NCBI GenBank assembly: GCA_020310875.1
Contig: CM035444.1
Span: forward strand, 18,843,698-18,907,697
From: Ceratopteris richardii
Taxonomy: Eukaryota > Streptophyta > Polypodiopsida > Polypodiales > Pteridaceae
DNA: 64,000 nt
Direction: 5' to 3'
The translations under genes were made by a program, and so were the position numbers. Shown one piece after another: positions 10,942 to 21,497 of the stretch. Numbering within the stretch: position 1 is the stretch's first letter; every line of letters starts with the position of its first letter. The notes under the pieces were generated by a model that saw nothing but the letters and a program-made list of their open reading frames with translations, was not told the origin of the DNA and made no database searches.

Positions 10942-11292
10942 CTCTTTGGACTTGCTTTCCCACAACGTGATGCTTTGCGAGGGCTTCAACATTGCGGAAG
11001 ATCCCTCAGATTGGTGGGACAACAAGGGGTGTACCATTGAAGGTCAGGAGGAAGATATCTAGGACAAAATCAAGCTCCACCTAGACCCAGTGGAGATTAA
11101 AGATACAAATGGCTTCTCTTGGTCAAACCTCCAATCTGGGGATGATTTGAGGAAAGCAAGACTTGATAGAAACTATATTGTGTAGAACATTATCCATCAC
11201 TGGGGTCAACCAGACATCTCCCAACCCAGTGACCTCGCTATATCATACCACTATCCTTTTATTCTCACCTTCAAACCGATTGCCAAACTCAA
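10942..11292 (+). pseudogene. LINE ORF2 endonuclease, C-terminal half (composite copy 1)
   Basis: The translation reads LLSHNVMLCEGFNIAEDPSDWW, then GFSWSNLQSGDDLRKARLDR and, near the end, AISYHYPF. These correspond to the EEP-endonuclease elements 'LCGDFN..E', 'RLDRxxx' and 'SDHYP'; here and in copy 2 the catalytic Asp of SDHYP is replaced (Y or N). It begins directly after CTCTT at the Copia A LTR edge and is interrupted at 11298 by Copia 1, continuing at 17988. A stop or frame change is visible near 11062, so it is not functional. Confidence 0.75.
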
Positions 11293-11297
11293 GAAAG

Positions 11298-12437
11298 TGT
11301 GGAGAACGAGTTCTCCTATGCGCAACGGAAGTGTGTAGTGAACCCTTGTATGTCCAGCACATGGACAAACATCTGCACCTTAGATAGCTTGCTGCTCTCA
11401 ACACAAAACTCAAATGGACTTGATGCTTTAGTCAATCAAATTAGACAAAGAGAGCTTTCTAACAAGCTATAAATGACTTAATTTGGACAAGTTTTGATTA
11501 GGAAACACAACTATCAAAGATGAACTACCTGTCCACACAGGTATGCTGAAGAACTAAGCTTCACTCTCGGGCTGATAGCTCTCTGAATATATATCTTTTT
11601 AGAAAGATATTTGGTACAGAGAAAGTAGACACAAATAGCTTTCCAACAAGCTAAAAATCAAGTAATTTGAATGAGTTTTGATTAAGAAACTCAACTCATC
11701 AAGGTAGACCACTTGCACACATAAGTACACTATAAAATTGGACTTTACTCTCTAACAGATATCTCATAGAGTATGAATGATCTGAATGAAATATTTGAGA
11801 CAGTGAAAGTAGATGCCAAGGGCTTTCCAACAAGACAAAAATCACGTAATTTGGATATGTTTTGGTTGGGAAACAGAACCGACCAAATAGACTACCTATC
11901 TACATAGGTATACTGAAAAACTGGACTTCACTCTTTCACTGATATCTCACAAACTAAAGCTTTCAAAGAGATATTTGATATCCAGAAAGTACACAAGATA
12001 AGCTTTCCAATGAATGTTTAAACGCACAAAATGGTTACATATGCACTGAGATATGAGCTCTGCAATAGAGCTGTGTACAAACTGATGTGCGACTGGAAGG
12101 AGTCTAAGGGAAAACCAAAATGACAAAATGGCTAGATCCGACGACTGGGAGCTCTTGCCTCTTTATCTCCTTGTTTTGAATGTGCTCCCACTTCACTTTT
12201 ATAACCAATGAGCATGTGAAGAAGTTTGTGCCTCCTTCTTAACTCACCACTTTCTCCACTACATGCTACTAACTACAAGGCAAGATATTGTATCTCTTAC
12301 TCATCATGAATTTTGACTAGACTTTTTCTTTTATTATTTTTTCCTTTTTTCCTCCACTTTTTTCTTTATCTTTATAGTTGGTAAATTTATCCAAGCATGG
12401 CTCATATGAAAATGAGCTTGTACATTTATCTTCAACA
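11298..12437 (-). repeat. Copia 1 3' LTR (1,140 bp)
   Basis: This is the left-hand copy of the LTR, from TGTGGAGAACGAG to CATTTATCTTCAACA on the plus strand. It is unusually long for a copia element of this size and matches 16844-17987 throughout, with scattered substitutions. Within it the motif GATATCTCA/GATAGCTCTC plus CTTTCCAACAAGCTA-like text recurs three to four times, a weak internal repetition. Confidence 0.95.
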
Positions 12438-12452
12438 CTCCCCCTCAAGCTC
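12438..12452 (-). other. Copia 1 polypurine tract
   Basis: The minus strand reads GAGCTTGAGGGGGAG immediately beside the 3' LTR, the expected purine-rich primer for plus-strand synthesis. Confidence 0.85.
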
Positions 12453-12559
12453 ATTTGGGAGTTATCTTCATCCATGTCCTTCAAATTTATCGCATCCTTG
12501 AAACCTTTGAGTTTAGAAGCATCCAAGAACTTTGTAAACATATCTGCAACCTGCTCTTT

Positions 12560-14060
12560 GGTTCTGATGAACTTTACCTCCACATCTTTGCTCAGCACCT
12601 TCTCCCTTACATAGTGGTAGTGGACCTTTATGTGCTTGCTCCTTGCATGAAACATAGGATTGCTTGCCAAGTAAATACTTGACATGTTATCACTGTATAT
12701 AGGGATGGTTCCAACTTGCACTCCAAGATCAGCCAAAAGCTTTTTAATCCACATTGTTTCACATGTGGCAAAAGCTAATCCTCTATATTCAGCCTCCATA
12801 GATGAAAGTGCAACAGTAGGTTGTTTCTTTGAGCTCCACGTGATTGGTTTGCTTCCTATCATGAACACATAACCTGAGGTTGATCTTCTATCTTTCTTTG
12901 AGCCTGCCCAATCAGCATAACTAAAGCCTTTGACCTGCAATTCTTCATCAAACTTGTAAAACAAAGCATGATTAACTGTATGCTTTATGTATCTCAACAC
13001 TCTCTTGGCTGAATTTAAGTGTTCACTTGTCGGGGCTTGCATAAACTGAGAAAGTACACCAACAACATAAGACAAATCAGGTCTTGTAATGTTTGCATAG
13101 ATCAATGATCCTACAATGCTTCTGTATGTCGTTACATCTTCCAATGGTTCTCCATCATTTGAACAAATCTTTGTATTTGTGTCCATGGGTTGAGTGAGTG
13201 GTTTGCATTCACTCATTCCAAATCTGAAAAGAACATCCAACAAGTACTTCCTTTGCATCAAGTAGATGCCACTCTTTCCATAAACAACTTCAATTCCTAA
13301 AAAATATTTCAACTCTCCAAGATCTGAAATTTTAAACTCCTTACCAAGCTTCCTTTTGATATCTTTAATCCCTGTAACATCATTTCCTGTTATGATGAGG
13401 TCATCGACGTATATGCAAATATATACCTCTCTATTTTCTTCCTTCTTCATGTACAATGAAGGATCTGCACTACTTGGGTTGTATCCACACTTAGTTAGAT
13501 ACTCTACCAATCTCTGATTCCATGCTCTTGGTGCTTGCTTCAAGCCATAAAGTGCCTTCTTCAACCTGCAAACAAAATCTGGATGGTTTTCATCTTCAAA
13601 TCCAATCGGTTGACTCATGTATACCTCTTCTTGTAGTTCTCCATTAAGAAAAGCATTTTTTATGTCGAGTTGATATAATGGCCATCTCCTTGAAGCACCA
13701 ATTGCTATTAAGGTTCGGATAGTTCCCATCTTTGCAACGGGGCTGAAAACTTCATCATAATCTATGCCTTGTGTTTGTTTAAATCCTTTGGCAACTAATC
13801 TAGCTTTATATCTAGCTAGTGAACCATCAGCATTCCTCTTTACTTTAAACACCCATTTGTTTGGAACAATCTTCATACCTTCTTTCTTTGGCACTAGCTC
13901 CCATGTGTGATTATCTTTGAGAGCTTTGATCTCCTCTTTCATAGCTTGCTTCCATTCCTTTTGTGTGCAAGCTTCTTCATATGTCTCAGGCTCTTTGTCT
14001 TTGATAACCTGCATCATGTATGCAAAATGTGTCGCCATAAAACTATCATAACTCAACCTT
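12560..14060 (-). pseudogene. Copia 1 reverse transcriptase and RNase H
   Basis: The region opens with the RVT_2 signature TWELVPKKEGMKIVPNKWVF and YKARLVAKGF, continues through QLDIKNAFLNGELQEEVYM and LKKALYGLKQAPRAW, and carries the catalytic box YVDDLIITG near 13395-13415. Then come GSLIYANITRPDLSYVVGVL and the RNase H part with SSMEAEYRGLAFATCETMW and HIKVHYHYVREKV. In the family these copy the RNA genome into DNA. This portion is long and well preserved. The whole element is still a fossil, broken elsewhere. Confidence 0.9.
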
Positions 14061-14399
14061 TGAGTTGGACACCTTGTCCTTGAAGATCTTCTTTCATTGC
14101 CTTTAGAGTTGCTTCTTTAACCTATTTAGCTTTACCATCGGAGTGATTACCTCTTCATATTCTTCTTCACTTGCATCTACCTCACTGTTTGGAGTAGCAC
14201 TTGCATCTTTGGCTCTACTATGAGCTGAATTTGGAGACAAAGAATGGCCCCCCCTCCATGTTGAACATTCTTCATTTGATGTAGATGCCTCTGGACCTGA
14301 AGCCTTTGTGCTTGATTGTTGAACTTCTCTTTGATTTGTTCTTGCATAATCATCACAATCTTCTTCAAGAATCTTTTCCTTTCCTTTATCTTCATACCA

Positions 14400-15360
14400 T
14401 GGTCTTAGTTCATCAAAGACCACATCTCGCGAGACTCTTAATTCCTTTGTTCTAGGGTTGTAACACTTGTATCCTTTTTGATCCGTCGAGTAGCCGATGA
14501 AAATGCATTTTTCTGATCTTGGTTCCATCTTTGTTCTAACTTCTTGTGGAATGTGAACAAAGCAAACACATCCAAAAACTTTGAGGTGTGTAAGATCAGG
14601 TTTCTTACCGGAATATACCTCTTCTGGAGTCAAGTGATGTATTCCCGATGTTGTGCACCTATTTATCAAGTAAATGGCGGTTGTGGTAGCTTCAGCCCAA
14701 TAGTACAATGGTACCTTCATCTCGTTGAGCATGCATTTTGCAATTTTAGCAATTTGCCTATTTTTCCTCTCAGCTACTCCATTTTGTTGTGGTGTATACC
14801 TACAAGTGAATTGCCTTTTGATCCCATTCTCTTGTAGAAAATCTGAAAATTCTTTGGAGAAGTATTCTCCTCCACCATCGGACCTTAAGGTTTTGATAGA
14901 CCTTCCTGTTTCCTTTTCAACTTCAACTTTGAATCTTTTGAATATAGAAAACACCTCTGATTTTTGCTTCATACAAAACATCCATACCTTTCTTGAGTGA
15001 TCATCAATGAAGGTGACAAAAAATCTATTACCAGCCATTGATGCCTCTTGGGTTGGTCCCCATACATCCGTATGTATCAAGTCCAAGACATTTGGAGCCA
15101 CATAATGGCTCCTCTTGAATGGCTGCCTCGTTTGCTTTCCTAGTTGACAAGTTTCACATAACTCATGTAGTCCAATGCTATTAAATTTTGGAAGACCTCT
15201 TACCACTTCATGTTTGCTTATGTCCTTCAGCTTTGGAATGTTGATGTGTCCTATTCTTTTGTGCCATAAGTCCAGCTCTGAAATCTTCTTGTTCCCACAT
15301 TGAATGTACATGACCTTTCCATGTGGATGTTGGACATCCAAAGTGAACATCCTTCCTTCT
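14400..15360 (-). pseudogene. Copia 1 integrase
   Basis: An HHCC zinc-binding part (WHKRIGHINIPKL ... CETCQLGKQTRQPF) is followed by the catalytic core with DLIHTDVWGP, TFIDDHSRKVWMF, LRSDGGGEYFS and TPQQNGVAERKNR, the D,D-35-E set. Downstream is the copia-specific VFGCVCFVHIP and KCIFIGYSTDQKGY tail. Integrase inserts the cDNA. The core residues are visible. Confidence 0.9.
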
Positions 15361-15439
15361 CTTCTACCTCGAGCAATGACCTTGAAGCCTTCCTTTGGAT
15401 TCTTTATGAAGCACCCATTCTCATTGAATATGACATGAT

Positions 15440-15680
15440 AACCCTTCTCTACCATTTGTCCTACTGAAATCAAGTTCTTTGAAATTGTAGGAACATGAAG
15501 AACATTAGATAGTACCTTTGCTCTACTTGTATCTCCAAGCCTTATATCTCCAATGTGTTCAATCATGTGTTGAGTATCATCACCTGTTTCAACACATCCT
15601 TTTCCACTTGGTACCTGTAGATTAGTGAACAAACTTCCTTGGCATGACATATGGTTACTACAACCTGAATCAATGTATCA
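15440..15680 (-). pseudogene. Copia 1 aspartic protease region
   Basis: A segment like GCSNHMSCQGSLF (usual family form D-SG-CSNHMT) begins the domain and VLHVPTISKNLISVGQM ends it, as in copia proteases. It lies between gag and the pre-integrase segment. The region overlaps one of the few breaks in this element. Confidence 0.75.
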
Positions 15681-15799
15681 TTTCTTGTCATCTTCACAAG
15701 AGCTTCTATACTCATGTCTCATTGCAAGTAGTGTGTCCTTGCTTCCTTCACTTGAGGTGCTTGCATAGTTGCTTTGGTTCCTTTGATTGCCTCCATTTG

Positions 15800-16690
15800 G
15801 TCTTCCATTCTTCAGCCAACAATCACTAGCATAGTGTCCTACTTTACCACAATGATAGCATGTTATACCTTTATGAGAATTGTAGGAGCTTTAGCCTCTT
15901 CCTCTACTTCTACCTCGACCTCTTCCTTGTGTGTTGGCATTTGATGCATCCTTGTTGTCTTCCGAATTGTTTTAATTGTAGTTGGAGTGGTTGTGACCTC
16001 TTCCTTTTCCTCTTGAGCCTCCTCTCGAGTTTCTTCCTTTGCCTCGACCTGCATATAACATTTGGTTGTGGCTGTCCTTTCCTTTGGGACCACCGAAGCT
16101 AAGCTCTTCTGTGACAAGATGAGGGATTAGTTGTTCAAAACCTGGATATACATCTTTCAAGTTAATGGAAGTTATAAAAGGCTTCCATCTTTCATCTTCT
16201 CTCAAGCCATTGAGAGTATAACACACAAGCTCTTCGTCTTCAACCGTTGTGCCAATAGAAGCTAAAGCATCGCTTAGCTCCTTAATCTTCAAAGTATATT
16301 TAGCTATGGATTGACTCGAACTTTTCTTGATTATGTTCAAATCATTCTTGAGTTGAAGTTTCCTAGCTTTGGTATTTGTTGAATACATCCTTTCAAGAGC
16401 TTCCCAAGCATCCTTAGCTTTCTCTAGATGTTGAATATGCCCTACCATGGCATTAGTAATGACTTGTGAAATGAGGAACATGACTCTCCTATTCCTCTCT
16501 TCCCATTCTTTTGCTTGCCTCCTTTGGACTTCGGTGGCCATAGCTTGATTGATTTGAGGTTGAGCATCATCGCCGCTCACAATACCCCACAAGCCTTTGC
16601 CCATTAGGTAGTTGGTCATTCTAAACTTCCACACGGGATAGTTATCCTTGTCCAACTTCTCTACTTGTTGACCCAAGTCAGCCATTGAAG
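15800..16690 (-). pseudogene. Copia 1 gag with CCHC zinc knuckle
   Basis: The start MADLGQQVEKLDKDNYPVWK is the usual copia gag opening. The UBN2-type core follows (AKDAWEALERMYSTNTKARK, then LSDALASIGTTVEDEELVCY and LNGLREDERWKPF), then an Arg/Gly-rich stretch and a knuckle CYHCGKVGHYASDCW near 15800-15870. Gag forms the particle that packages the RNA. The knuckle is separated from the main frame by damage. Confidence 0.85.
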
Positions 16691-16829
16691 AGTATCAAAG
16701 ACTTTGAGAGTTACCTCGAATAGTTATAGTCCTTTGCTCTTGCGTTTGTGAAGCTCCCTCTTGTTTTGTAGCTCCTCTTTTGCTTTGCTTCAACTCCAAA
16801 TCTGATGAAAAAGCTTCAGCACCAAGTTT

Positions 16830-16841
16830 GCTCTGATACCA
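16830..16841 (-). other. Copia 1 primer-binding site
   Basis: The minus strand reads TGGTATCAGAGC two bases after the 5' LTR, complementary to initiator tRNA-Met. Its position sets the element's orientation as minus. Confidence 0.9.
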
Positions 16842-16843
16842 AC

Positions 16844-17987
16844 TATGGAGAACGAGTTCTCCTATGCGCAACGGAAGTGTGTAGTGAACCCTTGTATGTC
16901 CAGCACTTGGACAAACATCTGCACCTTAGATAGCTTGCTGCTCTCAACACAAAACTCAAATGGACTTGATGCTTTATTCAATCAAATTAGACAAAGAGAG
17001 CTTTCTAAAAAGCTATAAATGAATTAATTTGGACAAGTTTTGATTAGGAAACACAACTATCAAAGATGAACTACCTGTCCACACAGGTATGCTGAAGAAC
17101 TCAGCTTCACTCTCGGACTGATAGCTCTCTGAATATATATCCTTTGAGAAAGATATTTGGTACAAAGAAGGTAGACACAAATAGCTTTCCAACAAGCTAA
17201 AAATCAAGTAATTTGGATGAGTTTTAATTAGGAAACTCAACTCATCAAGATAGACCACTTGCACACATAAGTACACTATAAAACTGGACTTTACTCTCTA
17301 ACAGATATCTCACAGCGTATGAATGATCTGAATGAGATATTTGAGAGAGTAAAAGTAGAGGCCAAGGGCTTTCCAACAAGACAAAAATCACACAATTTGG
17401 ATATGTTTTGGTTAGAAAACTGAACCGACCAAAATAGACTACCTATTTACACAAGTATGCTGAAAAACTGGACTTCACTCTTTCACTGATATCTCACAAA
17501 GTACATAAGCTTTCAAAAAGATATTTGATAAGCAAAAAGTGAACAAGATAAGCTTTCCAATGAATGTTTAAAAGCACAAAATGATTACATATGCACTGAG
17601 ATATGAGCTCTGCAACAGAGCTGTGTACAAACTGACGTGCGGCTGAAAGGAGTCTAAGAGAAAACCAAAATGACAAAATGGCTAGATCCGACTACTGGGA
17701 GCTCTTGCCTCTTTCTCTCCTTGTTTTGAATGTGCTCCCACTTCACTTTTATAACCAATGAGCATGTGAAGAAGTTTGTGCCTCCTTCTTAACTCACCAC
17801 TTTCTCCACTACATGCTACTAACTACAAGGCAAGATAGTGTATCTCTTACTCATCATGAATTTTGACTAGACTTTTTCTTTTATTATTTTTTCCTTTTTT
17901 CCTCCACTTTTTTCTTTATCTTTATAGTTGGTAAATTTATCCAAGCATGGCTCATATGAAAATGAGCTTGTACATTTATCTTCAACA
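16844..17987 (-). repeat. Copia 1 5' LTR (1,144 bp)
   Basis: This is the right-hand LTR copy, matching 11298-12437 end to end. In the first about 410 bases I count roughly 15 differences, giving the 3-4% estimate. The flank GAAAG follows directly. Confidence 0.95.
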
Positions 17988-19960
17988 GAAAGCATCTTGG
18001 TTTCATGCTTGCGCGAAGTCTTTCTCCCTTCCCTCTGTCCATCAGGAAATTACCTTGGTTTGGAGCTCGGCGTTTGCAAATGGGTCCTCATTGACAAAAA
18101 GTTGGAGGGTTGCGGTTGAGAAGACCCATCAAATTCTGGTCAAGACTCACAAGATGCTTTGCAATGTTTAGCGAAGGTGAAGAGAGAAACTTTATCGGAG
18201 GCTCTAGCATCTTGAGGAGGAAGTGAACAAAGGGAACTACCAATACCAGATTGGACTACAGAAAATCAAAGGCATGCTGAGATACGAGGAAGAAATTCAA
18301 AGGAAAAACTTGCAAGAATACTTTAAAGATTGGTGGGCACATAAGGCTGAAAAATCAACTAAAGAGATGTGTGGCTTTTTCAAGAGGAAGCAAACAAGAG
18401 ACTCTATTCCCCTCTTCATTGGCTATAATGGGGTCGAATGCAAAATGGAAGAAGAAAACAGTGCTATTATTATCGACCACTTCACTCAAACTCCTCGGGG
18501 TTTCAACACCCCATTCTCCCCACAGGAAGGATTGCATGGTGGCCATCTCGAGAGTCTCTCCCTTGAGGTTACCGCATAATCTAAAGTCTCTCCTTGACGT
18601 GCCCATTTTGTATAATGAGATTCTCAAAGTTATCGATATGCTTCCCAATGGGAAAAGCCCGAGTCCTTACGGCCTCACAAATGAGTTTTTCAAGTCTTTC
18701 AAACAAGCAGTGGTCACTCTGTTGCATTTCATTTGGCAAGAGCCATTGGCTTTTGGTGCATTTCTTGAATGCCTAAACAAAGGTAAAGGTAATAAGTATA
18801 AGATTGAAAACTAGTGCCCGATCACGATGCTTCAAATAGGGTTCAAAATTCTTGCAAAAGTAATTGCCAACATAATTTCTTACCACTTGAAGAGGTGGCT
18901 TAGTGAGGACCAAAAAGGATTCATCAAGGACATATCAATATTGGAAGGTATTATTGACATTTGGGAAGGTCTCAATTTTCTATAAGAGTCCGAGCAAGAT
19001 GTTGTATTCCTTAAAATTGACTTCAACAAAGCCTATGACAGGCTAGAATGGGACTTTGTTCTCCAATCTCTTAAAGACCTCAGCTGTAGTTAGATATTCA
19101 CTAAGATGATCGCTACATTGTTGGGGAATGTGTCAACGCAAATAAGTATCAACAGTCAGTTATCGAAGGCTATCACATTAAAATGCTCTATTAGGCAAGG
19201 ATGCACGTTGGCCCCTCTTCTTTTCGCTACTACCACAGAGGGGCTTAACTGTCTTTTCCAACGTCACATGGAAATGGACCATATTAAAGGTCTCTCTCTC
19301 CCTCTCGACCATGGCCAGATGATCATGAGGCTCTTTGCTGATGACATGAATGCATTTGTGCATAATGATTTGACTAGCATTGAAACCTTTTGGGGGTGCC
19401 TTGACACATTATGTGTGGCATCCGACTCCAAAGTAAACCACTCAAAAACCGCTTTTAGAGCCATCATCAGACCCCTCGACCCCAATCGTTGGTTGAGCGT
19501 CATTGTCAAATTATCCCGAGGGGTGTGGTCTTCTGCCTACTTGGTTCCTATGGGCTTTGGTGTCTCAATGGAGCAACGATGGAATTGGGTCCTTTCCAAA
19601 CTAGACAACAAGTTGGCATATTGGAAGGGCATGCAAATCAACCTCGCGGGGCATGCCATGGTGATTAATACTGTCCTCATCTCCTTGACCATTTACTTTC
19701 TCTCCTATTCGAGATCGAAGGATCAAGATCTTAGCATATTGGAAAGAACCTACAGAAGCTTCCTTTAGACAAGGGACCACAACAAAAGGGGGGTTTCCAA
19801 AATTAAATGGTCTACCTGCATCAACCAAAAGGATTGTGGGGGTCTGGGCATTATGGATATTGAAGGTGTTGTAACACTCTCTAGATTCGAAAGTTCTGCC
19901 CCATCTTTGTGGGATTTGGGGGATCCCAACTTTGCTAGTCCGATTCACTTGTAACTTGTT
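17988..19960 (+). pseudogene. LINE ORF2, linker and reverse transcriptase (composite copy 1)
   Basis: This continues the endonuclease that stops at 11292. A helical linker ([20 protein letters not shown], about 18280-18345) leads to the RT: GKSPSPYGLTNEFFK (usual form GKSPGxDGLxxEFYK), IANIISYHLKRWLSEDQKGF, DFNKAYDRLEWDFV (about 19018-19060), IRQGCTLAPLLF (about 19187-19222; usual RQGCPLSPLLF) and LFADDM (about 19331-19348, the catalytic box), then KINLAGHAM-type and GGLGIMDIE text. It is the L1-type enzyme for target-primed reverse transcription. Several in-frame stops make it inactive. It ends without the zf-RVT module, which instead lies inverted at 9415-10305. Confidence 0.85.
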
Positions 19961-20007
19961 CTTCTTTCTTAATTAAAGTTTGAGAGGGTAGGCCAAGGCC
20001 AAACTTT

Positions 20008-20009
<2 letters not shown>

Positions 20010-20080
<71 letters not shown>
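20010..20080. repeat. (TA)n microsatellite, about 35 units
   Basis: This is an uninterrupted TA run. It separates the end of a plus-strand LINE fragment from the end of a minus-strand LINE fragment, so the two tails meet at it. Confidence 0.95.
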
Positions 20081-20084
<4 letters not shown>

Positions 20085-20094
20085 CATATTACAT

Positions 20095-20460
20095 CTTAAG
20101 TTTACAAGTATAAAGAGGGCTCATGAGCCTATTATCCTCTTCGTTCCCATCGGCTTTTAAGTTGATTGCCTTGTATTAAAAAGATCTTCCCATGTCCAAA
20201 AAAAGAGCTTTCTATGTGGTTTTTAATTTTTCTAAGGAGTTTTTTAAATATACTAGTCCTTGAGGGAATTACCATAGTTCAAAGCGCATCTTTGCTTTCT
20301 ATTTTCCAAAGGCTTTCCCTCTTGATCTCGTTCCAAGGGGCACCCAATTAATCGATTGCTTCCCAATAGAGAATGCTTCCAATTGATTAACTTACGAAGC
20401 CAAAGAGCCCTTGCACACCATCCCACATTCTAGCACTTTTGGATAGGGGAGAAAACATAT
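20095..20460 (-). pseudogene. Second LINE 3' fragment (zf-RVT tail)
   Basis: The minus-strand translation, across frame changes, gives RMWDGVQGLFGF, LYWEAID.LGAPWNEIKRES LWKI and SIFKKLLRKIKNHI. These align with the pattern of the LINE tail at 9415-10305 (LLGESLGCSSTQLIAIRRSE, LKIWKEK...). It is diverged from that copy and so a separate, older LINE insertion. Only the very end of ORF2 and a short 3' UTR are visible. Confidence 0.5.
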
Positions 20461-20689
20461 CGTTTTCATTTCTTTTAATGTAATTTAAAGATTTTATTTA
20501 AAAAGATATATATTAGTTTTCAAACTTGAAAAGAATAAGATCACTCTACCTATAGCTACATGAATATGAATGAGACATACATCCATTCATTGGACCTTGC
20601 CTTTAGAGCTACATAAATAAGCGATCTCATAATTACGCTCGTTCACTTGCATAGTTGTATAGTTAGGAGATTAGGCTTAGGCAAAACTA

Positions 20690-20985
20690 TTTTTTTATAA
20701 TGGAGGTCCGCTCGAAGTCTACTCCCCCAAGCTTTAACTTTGAAATTACAATTGTACGAGGTGAATGGGCATAGTATCCGTGGAACCCCTTTTATCCCAC
20801 AAGATCAAGGGTTAGATTTGTTTGACACGGACTGACAACTGCCCGAAGGCGACATTACAACTGGTTTAGACTCAATACACATGCTTGAAAGCATGGTTTA
20901 CATACCCTATCAGTGAGGAGGGTCGAGCTTTGGTCCCCATCTCAAAAACAAGGGACTCAACCAACTGACCCAACACACTTAGCCA
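20690..20985 (-). mobile_element. tRNA-derived SINE, first of two
   Basis: On the minus strand GGTCAGTTGGTTGAGTCCC (20952-20970) resembles a tRNA A box (TAGCTCAGTTGGTAGAGC type). AAGCTCGACCC (20920-20930) sits about 30 bases on, the usual B-box spacing (GGTTCGANTCC type). A tRNA-unrelated body follows and ends in a short A-rich stretch near 20690. Such elements are transcribed by RNA polymerase III and moved by LINE enzymes. Family and limits are by eye. Confidence 0.55.
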
Positions 20986-20989
20986 AAAC

Positions 20990-21233
20990 TTCCTCTTTAT
21001 TAAAAAAAAGACCATCAAATGTGTATGATGGTACAACGTGCATAGAGTCTCTTCCGAGGCTAGTGGTTTTATTCTTTTTGAGAGTACAATGAATTGGAAA
21101 TGCACACTCACACACCCAACCTTGTAAGGTAGAGGCACCCATCATGAGAAACTCATAGAGATGTCCAGCCAAGACTTGAACTCAAAACTTCTTCCTAAGA
21201 CTGAAAGTATCAAACCACTACACTAGACGAGCT
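20990..21233 (-). mobile_element. tRNA-derived SINE, second of two
   Basis: The minus strand begins GCTCGTCTAGTGTAGTGGTT, which closely follows a tRNA head with an A-box-like TAGTGTAGTGG (complement of 21215-21225). It then has a B-box-like GAGTTCAAGTC (complement of 21173-21183) 32 bases on. The body ends near 20990 beside the head of the other SINE, so the two are head-to-tail on the same strand. Its head differs from that of the first, so these are different families or heads. Confidence 0.6.
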
Positions 21234-21392
21234 TGGATGTTAGTGGTATTTTTTGTTTAACGAGATTAATATTTTATTTCTATGCTTGAGAATCTTACTT
21301 TGAAGGCTGAAGCGACATACGTGACTGCCAAGTCATGACTTGTAGACGCGAGCAGAAACAGTGCGCCTCGAAATGCAGCAAATATGCAGTCG

Positions 21393-21437
21393 CGTGTGTG
21401 TTGGTGTGTGTGTGTGAGAGAGAGAGAAAGAGAGAGA
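21393..21437. repeat. (TG)n(GA)n microsatellite in the leader of the next gene
   Basis: GTGTGTGTTGGTGTGTGTGTGTGAGAG and following GA repeats lie 60-100 bases before the likely start codon at 21498. An upstream ATG at 21384 is open through it and would add Arg/Glu repeats, which argues against that start. Confidence 0.9.
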
Positions 21438-21497
21438 TTAATTATGATCATAGCTCGCCACCTCTCGAGCATTGACGCTCCCACCTCTTCTGCTGAA

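Larger units (their letters stand above)
11298..17987 (-). mobile_element. Copia 1: near-complete Ty1/copia retrotransposon (6,690 bp)
   Basis: Both LTRs are present (11298-12437 and 16844-17987) with TG...CA ends, apart from one changed end base, and a perfect five-base duplication GAAAG on each side (11293-11297 and 17988-17992). On the minus strand the order is LTR, primer site for initiator tRNA-Met, gag, CCHC knuckle, protease, integrase, RT, RNase H, polypurine tract, LTR, which is the Ty1/copia order. It is broken in only about four places. The LTRs differ by about 3-4% over the part I compared, so it is the youngest dated element here. It sits inside the LINE part of composite copy 1; copy 2 lacks it at the same position. 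Confidence 0.95.

Noticed and set aside
12378-12872. Plus-strand open frames across the Copia 1 RNase H region
   Set aside because: Antisense shadows of a clearly recognised RT/RNase H.
18355-18648. Minus-strand open frame across the LINE linker
   Set aside because: Antisense shadow of LINE ORF2.
21384-21497. Upstream ATG at 21384 as start of the GLUTAMINE DUMPER-like protein
   Set aside because: The added residues derive from a TG/GA microsatellite and precede the family-like N-terminus, so 21498 is preferred.
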